Shown here: positions 1 to 12,871 of the stretch, one piece after another
How the letters are laid out: each line of letters opens with the position of its first letter
Numbering within the stretch: position 1 is the first letter of the stretch
Assembly (NCBI RefSeq): GCF_030445035.2
Contig: NC_080699.1
Coordinates: 10,974,001-11,038,000 of the forward strand
Length of the DNA stretch: 64,000 bases
From: Dasypus novemcinctus
Lineage: Eukaryota > Chordata > Mammalia > Cingulata > Dasypodidae
Reading direction: 5' to 3'
Position numbers and translations under genes: made by a program
The notes under the pieces: model-generated
Database searches by the model: none
The model's input: only the letters and a program-made list of their open reading frames with translations
Told to the model about the DNA's origin: nothing

Positions 1-1790
1 GTCTGTTGTGACAATTAAATTGTATAATATGTATAAAAGCATTGCAAGGCAATAAGTATAACTATTATATTGTATTAGCTATAGTTTTGAAGGAAGGTAT
101 CCTGACACTTTACATTCCTATACTTTATGAATAAAGTGCTTATAAATTCTTCATATATCTTATTCCACTGTCTTTTCATAATGCCTCTCTATGTCAGACA
201 AGATAAAATTTATCTATACCTTCAGAATAAGAAGACTACGTTAGTAACTGGTTCAGAGGCTTGCCAGGAACAAGGAGCCTCTTCCCTTGTTCTTCGAGGG
301 ATGTGCTGCTTGTTCTCCATCCTCGCAGGCATCCCAGGAAATGTGGAGACCCTCAGCAGGTAAGATAGGACTTAAAACCCCAGTCTCAAGGAGTCTAAAT
401 ACTCTGGGGCATAATATAGGAAATATTAAATTGCCATCCAGGAGAACATAGACTAAAGTGCTATGAGAACAGGGACTTACGCAGGGAGTTACGCATGCTA
501 TTACGTAATACCCTATGCAATACCCTGGTACATAACAGGGAATTAAATACCGTCTGGGGCAGATAGGAAGATTTCTCACAGGTACCAGGGATCTGCAGAG
601 TAAGGGTTTTGGATAAATACCGGGAAGAGGGAGAGGTTAATGATTTGCTGATAGCTTACTCAGGAACTCTGATAGCTTGTTTAACTTGACCACCCATGCT
701 GGGAAATGACTCTTATCCCAGCTTTGCAATAAGGAAATTGAGGCTACAGAAAATAAACCTCTGGTCCAATGTGGTAGAGTGAGTCATATTCAAAATCAAA
801 GAATGAATCAAAGAGCATCGTGTATGTGAAAAGTGTAATTAGATTACCTAGCTCTAAAACAAGGACTGTGTCTGCATGGAGCAGAGGCATGAGATAAGGA
901 AAATCCAGACAGAGAGAATAATAAGAACAAAATCAAGAGGCGAACATCATGGGAACAAGGAAAGAGATGTAAAGCCAAGGGCCTTGTATAAGAGAAATGG
1001 GGAATACATTTTGACAGATGGAATCCAAAATGCAAAGACTTATGACAGCCAGTATGAGTGTGGGATTCAAACGGTAGGTAAATAATTGTGAACCAAAGCT
1101 GGTTCGTGAGTTTTATCTTTCTGAGAAAGCTTCACCTAAGTATTCAACCAACACTGCACTTGATAATGTAACTTTTTGAAAATGTTGAGCCATTACAGAA
1201 ATACTGCATCAAAATCTCCAAGGATGAGAATTGGGCTGTCATATATCTTTAGCACTAGGAGGCAGTTTCAGTTTCACTATATTACCGCGGTTTAAAATCA
1301 TTGTCCGAGCATCTGTATCTGTACTTGGGAGTGGTGAGATTCTCTAGAACATCCAGACGCTGTCACTTCCCATTCGACGAGGCATTGCTGCTTTCTGAAA
1401 GGGCAGGGGCTGAGTCGGAGTGGGCAGGACATTGGGGCCAGGGGCCAGGAAGGGAGCCCCTGGGATTTGGGGTTACAGAGAAGGAAGGCTGTAAAGTGGG
1501 GCAACAAGGATGAGCGGCAGGGCGCTTGCTGGATTGGCGGGCAGTCAGGAGGTGGGCCCTGACAGATTCCCACAGTGGGACTGTGGGGGACACTGAACTG
1601 TGAAATCAAGACAAGGTGGGAATGCTGAATTTGGGACTCACTCTAAGCCAAAGCTCTTGAGGGATATTGAATATAAAATACCAAAATACAAATAAGTATT
1701 CAGCATGAAGCCGAGAGATGAGGAGAGGGCAAATATCAGAGAAATTAAATATTTGAAGGTCGAAATGGGCAAGTTCTAATATGTTCTTAC
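1..1790. other. Unassigned sequence
   Basis: I see no gene, RNA gene or repeat family that I can name here. The open frames are short, unsupported by family motifs and not bounded by convincing splice sites. Confidence 0.5.
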
Positions 1791-1792
1791 TT

Positions 1793-2390
1793 ATTTTCCT
1801 ATGGCTGCCATAACAAATTACCGCAAATGGAATGACTTAAAACAACACCAGTTTCTTATCTCACAATTTTGTAGGTTAAAAGTCCAATAAGGGTCTAACC
1901 AGGTTAAAGTCAAGATATCAGTAGAGCTGCATGCCTCGTGGAAGACGTGGAAATAATCCACTTGAAGCTCATCCAGGTTGTTGGCTGACTTAGTTCCTTG
2001 TGGTTGTAGGACTGAGGTCTTTGTTCCCTTACTGGCTGTGAGTTGGAGGCTGCTTCTCCTTTCTAGAGGCCCCTCTCTGGTCTTTGCTTATGGCCCCCTA
2101 CCTAGAACCAGCATTGTGCATCAAATTGTTCTCGTGCTTGGGCTCTCTCTGACCCTCCCTTCTGCTGCCTCTCTTCTGTATCCCTAATGAGAAAGTCCCC
2201 TGCTTTTAAGGGCTCTTGTGATTACATTAGGCACACTCAGTTGATCTTCAGGTCAATTGATTAGTAACCTTAATTACACCTGCAAATTCCCTTTCAGCAT
2301 GTAACATAACATAGTCACAGCTGTAACGCTCATGGGTAAAGATCACAGGGGCCAAAACCCACCCTATCACATCTCAGATGGACAGAATTG
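1793..2390 (-). mobile_element. Old MaLR/ERVL-type LTR (MLT-like), antisense
   Basis: The stretch opens with the mammalian repeat motif CTGCCATAACAAATTACC followed by AAAACAACACCAGTTTCTTA. I recognise this as the reverse complement of the 3' end of MLT-class LTRs. It runs on through a CT-rich middle to a degraded far end. A related copy lies at 37240-37650. The exact subfamily cannot be set by eye. Confidence 0.6.
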
Positions 2391-2518
2391 AGAGAATGAG
2401 GGAGAGGGAATATTTAAAGAGAATTTTTCAGGACTCAGATTATCAGCATTCTGAAATATACAGACCCACAGTTCAAGGAAGCATGATTCATTAAGCAAGA
2501 TCAATACAAAGATCACTG

Positions 2519-2721
2519 GGGAGCAGATCTAGCTCAAGTGGTTGAGCTCCTGCATCCCATGTACAAGGTCCCAGGTTTGATCCCCAGTACCTTCTAAAAA
2601 CAAACAAACAAAAAAACCAAACTCTCATGGGTAAGTGGATGTAGCTCAGTGGTTGAGCACCTGCTTCCCATGTATGAGGTCCTGGGTTCAATCCCTGGTA
2701 CCTCCTAAAAAAAAAAAAAAA
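2519..2721 (+). mobile_element. Two tRNA-Ala-derived SINE heads (short DAS-type)
   Basis: Two tRNA-like heads stand in tandem. Each has an A-box (TAGCTCAAGTGG, then TAGCTCAGTGG) and a B-box (GGTTTGATCCC, then GGTTCAATCCC), and each is followed by an A-rich tail. The unit is flanked by the direct repeat AAAGATCACTG at 2508-2518 and 2719-2729, so it inserted as a single dimeric unit. The heads resemble tRNA-Ala but are not tRNA genes because the 3' ends run into A-tails. Confidence 0.85.
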
Positions 2722-2729
2722 GATCACTG

Positions 2730-3105
2730 CCTTACAACTGTTATATGAGATAGGCCATTACTGTTCCTTTGAAGATGAGAAAATGGTTTCAGAGAGCTAT
2801 TTGTCAGTGGTTACCCAGATTGCTTTGATTCAGGGTATTAACAGGGTGTTAAGAGAGATTCCTTGTGTCCCTATTCATATAAATCTCCAGAGCTGGTATT
2901 TATGGTGTCACAGAGCACACAAAGATGTAGTCACCCAAGGCTTAGGGAGTGCTTTAGTTACAGTTCATTTGCAGACATCAGAAACCACATCATCTAGTTC
3001 AGCCAGAAAAGGATTTATTACTGTACGTGGCAGCCACCTACCAAGATGGCTTCCGATTATCCTCCTCTGGTGTCCATACTGCGTGTGGGCTGGACTTCAG
3101 TCTCA
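2730..3105. other. Unassigned sequence
   Basis: No gene or confidently named repeat is seen. The 3' part may belong to the LTR that follows. Confidence 0.4.
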
Positions 3106-3109
3106 TTTT

Positions 3110-3515
3110 CAACAAATGGAATATGGCACATGTGATTGGGTATTACATCCAAAATTAGGTTTTACAAAGACTCTGGCTTGTGGGCCTCTCTCCTTTCTCA
3201 CTTGCTCATACTGATGGAAGTCAGCTGCTATATTGTGAGGAGTCCCGTGGAGAGGCTCACGGGTTGAGAAACTGAGTAAGGCCTCTGGCCAACAGCCAGA
3301 AAAGAACCGAATCCTCAGCACACCTGTGAGCAAGCTAGAAAGCAGGTCATCTCCATGTTGTCTCCAGTCAGAGACCTCAACCCCTGGTTGACATCTTGAT
3401 GGCAGCCTTGTGAGAGTCCTGAGCAGAACGCCCGGCTAAGATGCGCTTCCACTCTCACACAGAAAATGAGGTAATTGCTTGTTGTTTGAGAGTAACTTAT
3501 TACACAGCAATACAT
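3110..3515 (+). mobile_element. Old MLT1-like MaLR LTR
   Basis: The sequence contains motifs I associate with MLT1 LTRs, including GGCCTCTGGCCAACAGCCAG, then GCAGCCTTGTGAGAGTCCTGAGC and a degraded TTGTTGTTTGAG near the end. Sense orientation. Divergence is high, as expected for an ancient mammalian repeat. Confidence 0.65.
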
Positions 3516-3520
3516 GCATA

Positions 3521-5555
3521 ATACACCATATATTGGGTGGTGGGCAAAAATCACTGTTAGAGCTAGAGAGGAGCTCCATGTAGGCTGAGCATCCAGGGAG
3601 AGGTGCCTTCTCAGAATCACGTAACATCTGGGATGATTAGGAAAGTACTGCCACTGTGGCCGGAAACTGCTGAATGAGGAAGTTACTGACTATGTGATTT
3701 CCTCATGCATACATACTCCTCTTTCACAGACAAGATTTTATTATTGTTACTTCTCACAGAAAAGAATCAAATATATATAAAATAATCTCATATCCTTCCT
3801 CATTTCTTTTCTCATACATCCTTTCTTTACCATTCATTTTTTTCTCTCTCCCTCACCCACACACACAAACACAAACAGTACCTTGATTATTTTTTCTACT
3901 AAAATCTGAAGATATTTTCTGCAATTCTAAAAAGAAATGTTGATTTAGCATAAGAGTTCTTGAGGAAAGGGAAAAAAACTTGTTATTCAGCAGTAAAATA
4001 TGGGAACACATAAACTTTCTACATTGAATACTTATCTTAACAGAAAAGAGTACACCTTAAAGGAAAGTCCCAAGATATATCTCCATCAAGGTGCAGGCAG
4101 TAGGTCATTATTCAATATTCTATAAAGATAAACTTGTAAATTATTTTTTATCTGCTATACTTAAGCAACAAAATATTTCCATCCTATAAGATGGACTGGA
4201 TAATGATAATCTTCTGTCTATCCCTAAAATCTGGAACTAGACTAGGTGTTCAATATTGGAGATATTGTATGGCTGCTAGATTGGAAACATCTAGAAGATG
4301 ATTCATGTCATGATTATCTTCTGAAATACCATGAGATTAAAACCAGAAAAAGGGTAGAGCTACAGGGAGGCAATAAATGCCATCTGGACTAATTCAAAAG
4401 AACTCCAGAGTCCCTAACTTTGGGCCACGATACTGACTGCAGTGGCATCAGCAGAAATGGAACTTATTCCTTTCCATCCATTCAGCTCTTCCTCCTCTCC
4501 TTTATTCTCCATGCTACCTTAGCCCACTTCCTCATGGGAAAGTTTTCACTGCAAATAGCCTAATTGGCACCTAGATAATTTGTTTTGTATGTTATTAAAG
4601 TACAGAAAGATTAAATTAAAACTTGCCGAGTGGTCAAATTTCCTTTTGCAGGTAGGTACAAGGATTGGGCTCTTGCAATTTCCTGCAGAGGAGAGACAGA
4701 GAGAGAAATGTGGGAGAGAGTCTGTGGCAGTAGTTGCCCAGGGATAATACCTGTAATAAGGAAAGACTCAATTTTATCAGGGTGAATCTTCCATCCCCAA
4801 ATATCTCTCTAATAGTCCAAGAAAGATAAAGAATGCAAGGAGATGTTTGTGGTGGTTTCCAACCCTAACCTAATACTCATATGATCTTGAGCTAGGAAGG
4901 ACCACACATCTTGCTATGAGAAGTGAAGTTTATTGTGCTGGACTGATCAAATGTATATTTGGAAGACTGATGTAATAGATGAAGGGGAATTTGGGCAGGT
5001 TACTAATTAATGTATTGGCTGAAATTTATTTCATAATAAAAATTTGAAGGTTGGTGCTATTTTTTTTCAAAAAAAGCTGTATTTCTCTCAATATATTAAA
5101 CACTTTGGAATAAGTGAATTTCTGACTCTAAAGTTCTGGTACATATTTGGAAGGATATTGACCAGAGAAAAATCAGGGTGTTGCTTAAGAAGTTGAAGGG
5201 GTGACCCAACCAAAATCATGTATATGAAATTATGTTTAATTAAGAAGCCTGTTATCTGCATTGTAGGATGCTGTTTTGAATGTGATACAATGAGAGTGCC
5301 ATCAGTTTAAGTTAAGGACATAAGCTAATTTCCCTCAAGTTAATGGCCGACCAATCCCAGTTATTGGTAAGAGCAAAGTGGCCAACAAAACAACTGATTT
5401 TCCCATAGGTGACCTTCCCTACTTCCCTGGTGAGCGATGCCCTGTGAATATGTTTGCTTAGGTTTGTAAGTGTGATTTAATGCATGGTTGAAAATTGGTA
5501 TATCATAAGTATTTAAATCCTTGCCTCTTGCATTATAGAAAATGTCCTTTGGTGT
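3521..5555. other. Unassigned AT-rich sequence
   Basis: No gene or confidently named repeat is seen. A short CA-rich run lies near 3856-3880. Some of this may be old interspersed repeat too diverged to name. Confidence 0.45.
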
Positions 5556-5559
5556 GTTT

Positions 5560-6310
5560 GCTTTTGTTTATTTTTGACTCACTTTATTGTGGTCTAATTT
5601 ACATGCACTACAAAGAACCCATTTTAGGTGTACAGATCAATGTGCTTTGCTCAATGCATACACTACCAAAATCTACTTTTAGAAAATTTCCATCATCTTC
5701 ACAAACTTCCTGGTATTCCTTTGCAGTCCATTTCACCAATCCCAAGCTCAGGGAAACCACTGTCCTCATTTCTATCACCAGGCATTATTTTTGCCAGTTC
5801 TGTATTTCCATATGAGTGGAATCATTGAATATGTACTATGGGTGTAAGGGCTCTTGTGATCAATGCAATGTTTCAGGGATTTTCCGTTTTGATGTGTGAA
5901 TAAGTAGTTTGTCTTTTTATTGCTGAGAAGCGTTTACTGTATGGATTTACCACTGTTTATTCTCCATTCAACTAGTAATGGACATTTTGGTGTTTGCACA
6001 TTTGGGTTTCCATAGTAATAGCTTATTCTGGTGTCAATTTGCATTTTTCTGATGATTAAATATGTTGAACAACACTTCATTTACTTCTGGGTCATTTGTA
6101 GCTTCTTTTTTACAATGTCCTGATCGAATTGTTTGCATTCTTATAATTGAGTTGTAGGTATTTAAATATTTTTGATAAAAGACCTTTTTTGGATTTATGT
6201 ATTATGAATATTTTCTTCCAGATTCTTGAATGCCTTTTAATATCTTCAATAGTGTCTTGAAGAGCAAAGGTTTTAAGTTTACAAAACCTGACCTATCGTG
6301 TTTTTTTTTT
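5560..6310 (-). mobile_element. Old L1 fragment, antisense
   Basis: The text reads as the reverse complement of mammalian L1 3' UTR and late ORF2. Examples are the CCATATGAGTGGAATCAT motif near 5806, and CTTGAAGAGCAAAGGTTTTAA near 6255, which matches the reverse of the ORF2 C-terminal coding region. It is broken by many stops in every frame. Confidence 0.7.
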
Positions 6311-6429
6311 TTTTGCAGGGGTGAGGTGAGGTCTTCTACAGTCAGTGGTTTTTTGTGTGTGTGTCCTCTCCTATGGCTAAGCCATGTCTCTTTTTTTCTA
6401 CCTTTTTACTTTACATACTTTTATCTTTA

Positions 6430-6920
6430 CATTTAAAGTGTGTTTTTTTAAAACTCATAGAATTGTCTTATTTTTTATCCAGTCTAACAGTTTCTTTTAT
6501 TAGAAGACCTTAAGCCAATTACATTTAATTTTATTGAACTTATAAATTTAAATTATATTTAACATGGCTGGGTTTGTCAGCCATCCTGCTGGTTGTTTTC
6601 CATGAGTAACACCTGTTCTTTTTATTTCTCTGCTTTCTTTTTGAATTAGTTGAGTAATTCTTTTTAGTATTTATTTTATCTACTCTCTAGCCTTATTAGC
6701 TTTACCACTTTGTTTTTAGAAGTTGATAAAGAGTTGATAATAAACACCTTTAATTTATCACAGTCTTCCTTCAAATATTATTCTACTTCACATTTAATGT
6801 TAAATATCTTACTACAATACACTGCTATTTCTCCTTCCCCTTCCTTATATTATTATCATGGAGTTTATTTCAAAATATATTATAAAACCTGCAGTACATT
6901 ATATATATACATTATAACAT
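6430..6920 (-). mobile_element. Probable old L1 fragment, antisense
   Basis: AT-rich sequence with wording like the antisense early ORF2 or ORF1 region of old L1s (for example TTAAGCCAATTACATTTAAT). It may continue the element at 5560-6310 after a diverged gap. Confidence 0.45.
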
Positions 6921-6923
6921 ACA

Positions 6924-7016
6924 TAAAGCCTTCACAAGGAGGCCCTGAAAAGCAAACCCAGGGTCTCCCATAAGGTAGACAGGAGCCCAGTCATTTGACC
7001 CACATCCGCTTCCCTA
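6924..7016 (-). mobile_element. tRNA-derived SINE head, antisense
   Basis: The reverse complement carries the tRNA-like head seen in the other DAS-type SINEs. The B-box region is degraded (CCCAGGGTCTCC in plus-strand text) and the fragment ends with ACATCCGCTTCC, the usual reversed 5' end. Confidence 0.65.
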
Positions 7017-7084
7017 TATACATTATTTTACTTTAAACAATTATCTTTTAGAGATTAAGAAAATGGAAGTGAAAAGTCTTTCAA

Positions 7085-7508
7085 AAAGATTGATTTATTC
7101 ATTCATTTTCCCCCTTTCCCCTCCTCCCACCTGCTTTTTTGCTGTCTGTGTTGTCTTCTCTTCTCCTTTTCTCTCCTCTAGAATTCACCAGGATTCAATC
7201 CTGGAGACCTCCAATGTGGAGAGAGGTTCCCCGTCAATTGTGCCACCTCAGTTCCTGGTTTCTGCTGTGCTTCACCTTGACTCTCCCCTTGTCTCTCTTT
7301 CGGTGTGTCGTCATCTTGCCGCATGACTCACTTGCGCAAGGCAGTGACTCACCACAAGGGCACTCGCTGGGCACTCACATGGGCCCTGGCTCGCCACACA
7401 GGCATACCTTCTCTTCTTCTTTTTCACCAGGAAGCCCCAAGGATCAAACCCAGGTCCTCCCATACCACAGGCGGAGGCCCTATCACTTGAGCCACATCCA
7501 CTTCCTAA
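7085..7508 (-). mobile_element. DAS-type SINE, old variant, antisense
   Basis: Full-length type layout in reverse: T-rich tail with ATTTATTCATTC, pyrimidine block, GC-rich body and a tRNA-like head ending in GAGCCACATCCACTTCC. It is more diverged than the copies at 12872 and 27762. A related short head at 6924-7016 lies just beside it. Confidence 0.75.
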
Positions 7509-7597
7509 AAGTCTTTAATAAATCTGGGACTTAATCAGTTGAACTAAATTTCCTTCTGACACCATTTTTCTTGCACCTGAAGAACTTCCTTTATTTT

Positions 7598-7628
7598 ATC
7601 ATCATCATCGTCATCATCATCATCATTA
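7598..7628. repeat. (ATC)n microsatellite
   Basis: About ten ATC/TCA units with one interruption (CGTC). Confidence 0.9.
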
Positions 7629-8544
7629 TTGTGTAAAGTTAGGGTTAGTCAAATGTTGACAGATCTTCTTTTCTTTTGCAACAGTCTTTATTTCACCTTC
7701 ACTTTTTTCCTGTAGGTTTACAGAAAAATCATACATAAAATGCAGAGTTCCTATGTACCACCCTATTATTAACACCTGACATCAGTGCAGGACATTTGTT
7801 ACAATTCATGAAAGAATATTTTTATAATTGTACTATTATAGTCCCATTAGGGTTCACTGTTTACATTAGGGTTCACTACTTTGCACAGTTCTGTTTTTTT
7901 TAAATTTTTTCTAGTAACATATATGCAACCTAAATTTTTTCCCTTTAACCATATTCATACATATAACTTAGTGCTATTAATTACATTTGGGGGGGAAGGG
8001 GAGAGAAATAAAATAAAAAATAATTCTTAAAAAAAAAATTACATTCATACTGTTGTGCTACCACCACCAACATTCATTACCAAAGCTTTTCTATCAACCT
8101 ACATAGAAACTCAGTGCAGTTTAACAATTAATTCCCCACACCCCCCAGTCCCAACCCAGCTGCTGGTAACTTATATGCTAGTTTCTGACTCTATGAATTT
8201 GCTTATTCTAATTATTAATATTTAATATCAGGGAGATCATACAATATTTGTCCTCTTGGGTCTGGTTTATTTCACTCAGCATGATGTCTTCAAGGTTCAT
8301 TCATATTGTTGCATGTACTGAAACTTCATTACTTTTTATGGCTGAATAATATTCCATTTTATGTATATATCACAGATTATTTATCCATTTATTGGTTGCG
8401 TCTCCCTTTTGGTAACTGTGAGTAATGTTGCTATGAACATTAGAGTGCAGATATCTATTCAAGCCCCTGCTTTTAATTATTTGGGTATAAATCTAGAAAT
8501 TAGATTACTGAGTCATGTGGTAACTCTAGACTTAACTTTCTGAG

Positions 8545-9066
8545 TGTAGCAGTTTGATATGGTTACAAATTCCAAAAATAGATATTGGATTATGTTTGCA
8601 ATCTGGTCTGTACCTGGGCATGATTAAGTTATGATTAGGGCTTTGATTGGGCCACATCATTAGGGCATTGAGTGCCTACCCCTTGGTGGGTAAGAACTCA
8701 CAAATAAAAGGCATGGCAATGGACAGAGTTGAAGGCGTACTTAATGTTGGAGTTTTGATGTTGGAATTTGATGCTGAAATCTTAAACTGGAGCCCCAGGG
8801 AAAGAGACAGAGCCATTCACCTGATAGTCTACAGCTGACCTTGGGAGGAAACAGAGGAGCTGAACCCAGAGGAACCCAGGAAGCCTGAACCCTCACAGAC
8901 ATCAGCAGTCATCTTGCTCCAACACATGAAAAGAGACTTTGGTGAGGGAAGTAACTTATGCTTTATGGCCTGATATCTGTAAGCTTCCAACCCAAATAAA
9001 TACCATTTATAAAAACCAACCAGTTTCTGGTATTTTGCATCAGCACCCCTTTGGCTGACTAATACA
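8545..9066 (+). mobile_element. Solo LTR of an endogenous retrovirus (MaLR/ERVL-like)
   Basis: The 522-bp unit starts TGTAGCAG and ends CTAATACA, the TG...CA form of an LTR, and has AATAAA at 8995-9000. It splits the L1 and is flanked by CTGAG (8540-8544) and CTGAA (9067-9071), a 5-bp target duplication with one mismatch. The element at 39767-40466 is a longer relative with the same ends. No internal retroviral genes remain. Confidence 0.8.
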
Positions 9067-9799
9067 CTGAATAACTGGCAAACTATCTTCCACAGCGGCT
9101 GCACCATTTTACATTCCCACCAAAAGGGAATGAGTGTTCATTCCTATTTCTCCACATCCTCTTCAACACTTGTAGTTTTCTGTATTTTTAATAGTAGGCA
9201 TTATAATGGGTATAAAATGGTCTCTCATTATGGTTCTGATTTGCATTTCCCTAATAGCTAATGATGTTGATCATGTGCTTTTTTGGCCAATTGTATATTT
9301 TCTTTGGAGAAATGTCTAGTCAAGTCTTTTGCCCATTTTTCAGTTTGTGTTTTTGTTGCTGAGTTTTAAGATTTCTTTATATATTCTGGATATTAAAATA
9401 TATATATGTGGTTTCCAAATATTTTCTCTCATAAAGTAGGTTGTCCTCTCACTTTCATGATAAAACCCTTTGATGTGCAAAAGTTTTTAATTTTGATGAG
9501 GTGCCATTTATCTGTTTTTTCCTTTTGTTGCTTTGTGCTTTGGGTGTAGTCTGAGAAACTATTGTAAAGTCTTAAAGTTGCTTCTATATGTTTTCTTCTA
9601 AGAGTTTTATAGTGCTGATTCCTATATTTAGGTCTTTGAACCATTTTGAGTTGATTTTGCATATGGTGTGAGGTAAGGGTACACCTTTCTTTTGCATATG
9701 GGAATCCAGTTCTCCCAGCACCATTTGTGGAAGAGACTATTCTTTTCCAATTGAGTGGAGTTAGCACCCTTGTCAAAATATAGTTGTCCATACAATAAT

Positions 9800-9950
9800 G
9801 CAAGGTGATGGTGGTGAGAGATGTATAAGAGTCTTGTATGATGATATGGATGTTTCTTTTATAAATTCACAAATTTCACTATACACTTATTATTTATGTA
9901 TGCTTATGTATGAATTATATATTTTAATAAAATTTTATTTAAAAATTCAA
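9800..9950 (+). mobile_element. 5'-truncated L1 3' end
   Basis: This 150-bp plus-strand piece matches the last 3' UTR unit of the L1 at 28232-32421: GTCTTGTATGATGATAT, then TTCACTATACACTTATTATTTATGTATG, AATAAAATTTTATTT and a short A-tail. It interrupts the antisense L1 and was inserted later. Confidence 0.75.
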
Positions 9951-11960
9951 ATGGCCATAAATTCAAGTGTTGATTTCTGAACTCTATTCTATTCTATTGT
10001 TCTCTATGTCTGTCTTGTGCCAGTACCATGCTGTATTGATTACTTTGACTTTGAAGTAACTTTTAAGTTTGGGAAGTGTGAGAGTCTTCCAACTTCATTC
10101 TTCTTTTTTCCAGATGGCTTTGCCTATTCAGGATCATTTACTCTTCCTTATGAGTTTGAAGATTAGCTTTTCTATCTCTGCAAAGGAGGCTGTTGAAATT
10201 TTCATTGGAATAACATTGAATCTGTAAATTACTTTGGGTAGAATTGACATCTTAACAATATTTAATCTTCCAATCCATGAACATGGAATGTCCTGTCATT
10301 TATTTAGATCTTCTTTGACTTCTTTTAACACTGTTTTGTTGTAATAGAAACACTACTGATTTTTGTGCATTGGTCTTGTACCCTGCTACTTTGCTGAATC
10401 TGTTTATTCATAGTTCTAGTAGCTTGGATGTGGATTTCTCAGGATTTTCTGCATATAGGATTATGTCTTCAAACAGGGAACATTTTCTTTCTTTTCAATT
10501 TGGATATCTTATTTCATTCTCTTCCACAATTGTTTTACCTTCAACTTCACTTTTGAAGGATATTTTTGCTGGATTTGTATTCTTGGCTGTCAATATAATG
10601 TGTAATTTTTCTCTGGAATTACAAAAAAAAAAACACTTTTTTTCAGCAACATGATTATACTGTGCCTTGCTGTGGATTTATATGGGTTTTCCCCTCTTGG
10701 GTTCCATACACTTTCTTGATTCTATGTGTTACAGATTTTACCCATTTTGAAAACTAATGCTGGTCATTCCTGGAATATTTTGTGCCTCTAATTTCCTTCT
10801 AGGTTTCAATTACATGTACAATTGTTAGATCACTTCTTATTGTTCTACAAGTCACTGAGATTCAGCATCTGTTTTTTGTGTGGTGTTTTGTTTTGTTTTG
10901 TTTTTGTTTTTCTCCTCCTCTATTCTTTACTTTGGACAGTTTCTATAGCTAAAATTATCTGTTCTCTTATTGTTTTTGTTATTATTGCAGTTTCTAAAAT
11001 GCAGTTAAGTTCAATGACTTTAATTTCTGATACTATGTTTTTCAGTTCTATAAGTTCAACTTGGATCTTTATTTATACATTTCATTCTATGTTCTTTACT
11101 TTCTTTGTAGTATTAAGTGTATTTTTAACATTCTTTTAAAGTCTTTGCTAATTTTATCATATCTTACTCTACTTATTGGTCTTTCATATTTAATGACTTT
11201 TAAAATATGTGGCAATTTTGATAGGTTGTCAGACATTGTAAATTGTATATTTTGTGCATTTGTACTTAAGTAATTTTACTGAAAGAGTGTTAAAGCTTCT
11301 TTTTGGGAGTCTCTTATAAAATTTTTTGTGACTCTCTTTCATTTTTACGAGATTTGTTTTTAAGTGTTATTGGGGCAGATATCGAGTAGCTTTTATTCTA
11401 GAACTATTTTACCAACACTTTTAAAGCATACCCTCTAGCATCTCTGCTGATTGTCCTGAGTGTTCACTGGGCCTCTCCACTTATCATGTACCAGTGCTGT
11501 GGGAGGTCTATTAATTGTTGACCACAGATGTCCCAAGTAGTAATTGTTTTCCTGGGTTCTGGTTATTTCATGCTCTGAATGTGCAGGTTGATATTCAACC
11601 AAAAACTCAGATATTTGGTGTTCTTTTCTGCATATCTTCCTCCCCTCTGGAATTTAGCCCTTCACATTTTAGCCACCTCATGAAGTGTGATTGCTGTTTC
11701 CTGAACTCAGTGAGATTGTCATATTCTCCTTGAATTACCCCTTCCTACACTGAATCACAGACATTTTGGAATGTCATAAAATTGCGGTAATTGTACACTT
11801 CACCTTATTTGTTTCCCTTTTCTCAGAACAAGGAGTCTAGGAACTGCCTATTGCCCAAAATGTGAAAACTTGTTTCAAATATTTTGCTTCATTTTTGAGT
11901 GAGTTATTTATAGCAGAAAGGCAAGACCAGTACCCATTACTAGCTTATGGACAAAAGCCA

Positions 11961-12131
11961 AAATTTTACCTTTGTTTTTAATAGATATTAATATAGTGTA
12001 AGTGTAAAAAATAAACAATAAATAATAAACACAAAATATTGTGTAGGTCATTCAGGAAAAACGAATCACTTCAGTCATCACTCAAGTCAATTTCCTGATT
12101 TGCTAGCATCATCTGTATATACTTACTAATT
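11961..12131 (-). other. Probable 3' flank / 3' UTR of the caspase pseudogene
   Basis: This AT-rich stretch lies just downstream, on the minus strand, of the caspase stop codon. No canonical AATAAA was found on the minus strand, so the 3' end of any former transcript is not fixed. Confidence 0.4.
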
Positions 12132-12230
12132 CTAATTTCCTGGGAAGAGATAAAAAGGTCTAGGCAATGACGGTCTTTCAATGGTGGGTATCTGAGGTTT
12201 AACACCTGGATTTTCAAATGATCGTTGAAC
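12132..12230 (-). pseudogene. CASP4: Caspase pseudogene exon 9 (C-terminus, stop codon)
   Basis: This encodes the 32-residue C-terminal end of the p10 small subunit. It begins VQRSFENP, includes PTIER and ends FYLFPGN followed by TAG at 12134-12132, the hallmark ending of inflammatory caspases. The acceptor is excellent: a long pyrimidine tract and TTTCCATTTCCAG directly before the exon. The frame joins in phase 0 to exon 8. Substitutions such as SLPRPF, where relatives have a Thr-Arg motif, show drift, but the frame is open. The large gap to exon 8 (about 5.1 kb) is mostly an L1 insertion at 12520-16415. Confidence 0.94.
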
Positions 12231-12519
12231 CTGGAAATGGAAAAAAAAAAAAAAAGTTTTGGTTTCTACCAATTTCCAGAAACAGAACCCATTGCTCCAT
12301 GGGCCAATATGATGATGATTGGAATTGAGGATATTTGCTGAGTTGTGAAGGAACAAGAGCTTTAACAACTCTGAAAGGGACCAAACCATTAATTATGTTG
12401 ACAACTCCCCACCAACATCCATAGCTAGAAACCCTGTCAGTGTCTAAAGTTTACCTTCAAATAAATTCCCCCTGAAACCAAGACCACATCAATCTCAATT
12501 ATCCATAATTTGCACAATA
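12231..12519 (-). other. Intron sequence next to caspase exon 9
   Basis: This holds the polypyrimidine tract of the exon 9 acceptor and otherwise unassigned intron sequence. The open frame running through it upstream of exon 9 is intronic read-through. Confidence 0.6.
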
Positions 12520-12871
12520 ATCTGCATGTGTTTTTTTTTCCCCCCAATCAGTCTGGTTAGTACTTTGTCTATTTTGTTAATCTTCTAAAAGAAAGAGTTT
12601 TTGGTTCCATTTATTTTCTCTCTGGTCTTTACATTTTTCTTTTTATTATTTCCATTCTGACCTTTTATTTTCTTTTTTGCATATGCTGATATTCATGTAC
12701 TCTTCTTTTTCTAGGTTCTTAGGGCAGAAGATGTGTTAACTGATTTAGGACTTTTCTTGTCATATAGTACTATAACTTAAGTTTTCACCTAAGTTCTGCT
12801 TTAATAGCATATCACAATTTTTTATTTGTTGTGCCTTAATTTCATTCAATTACTATCTTATATCCATTTTA

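Larger units (their letters stand above)
7680..11960 (-). mobile_element. Old L1 element, antisense, with nested insertions
   Basis: The plus strand reads as the reverse of an L1: 3' UTR from about 7680, ORF2 from about 8250 to 10560, then 5' UTR/ORF1-like sequence to about 11960. The minus-strand translation near 9429-9803 gives the ORF2 C-terminal stretch with KWHLIKIKNFCTSKGF. The 5' end near 11830-11950 carries motifs of old L1M 5' ends (reverse of AACAAGGAGTC). It is interrupted by a solo LTR at 8545-9066 and an L1 3' fragment near 9800-9950. No frame is intact. Confidence 0.75.

Noticed and set aside
2519-2721. Possible tRNA-Ala genes (A- and B-boxes with cloverleaf-like heads)
   Set aside because: They end in A-rich tails and lie within a target duplication, so they are SINE heads.
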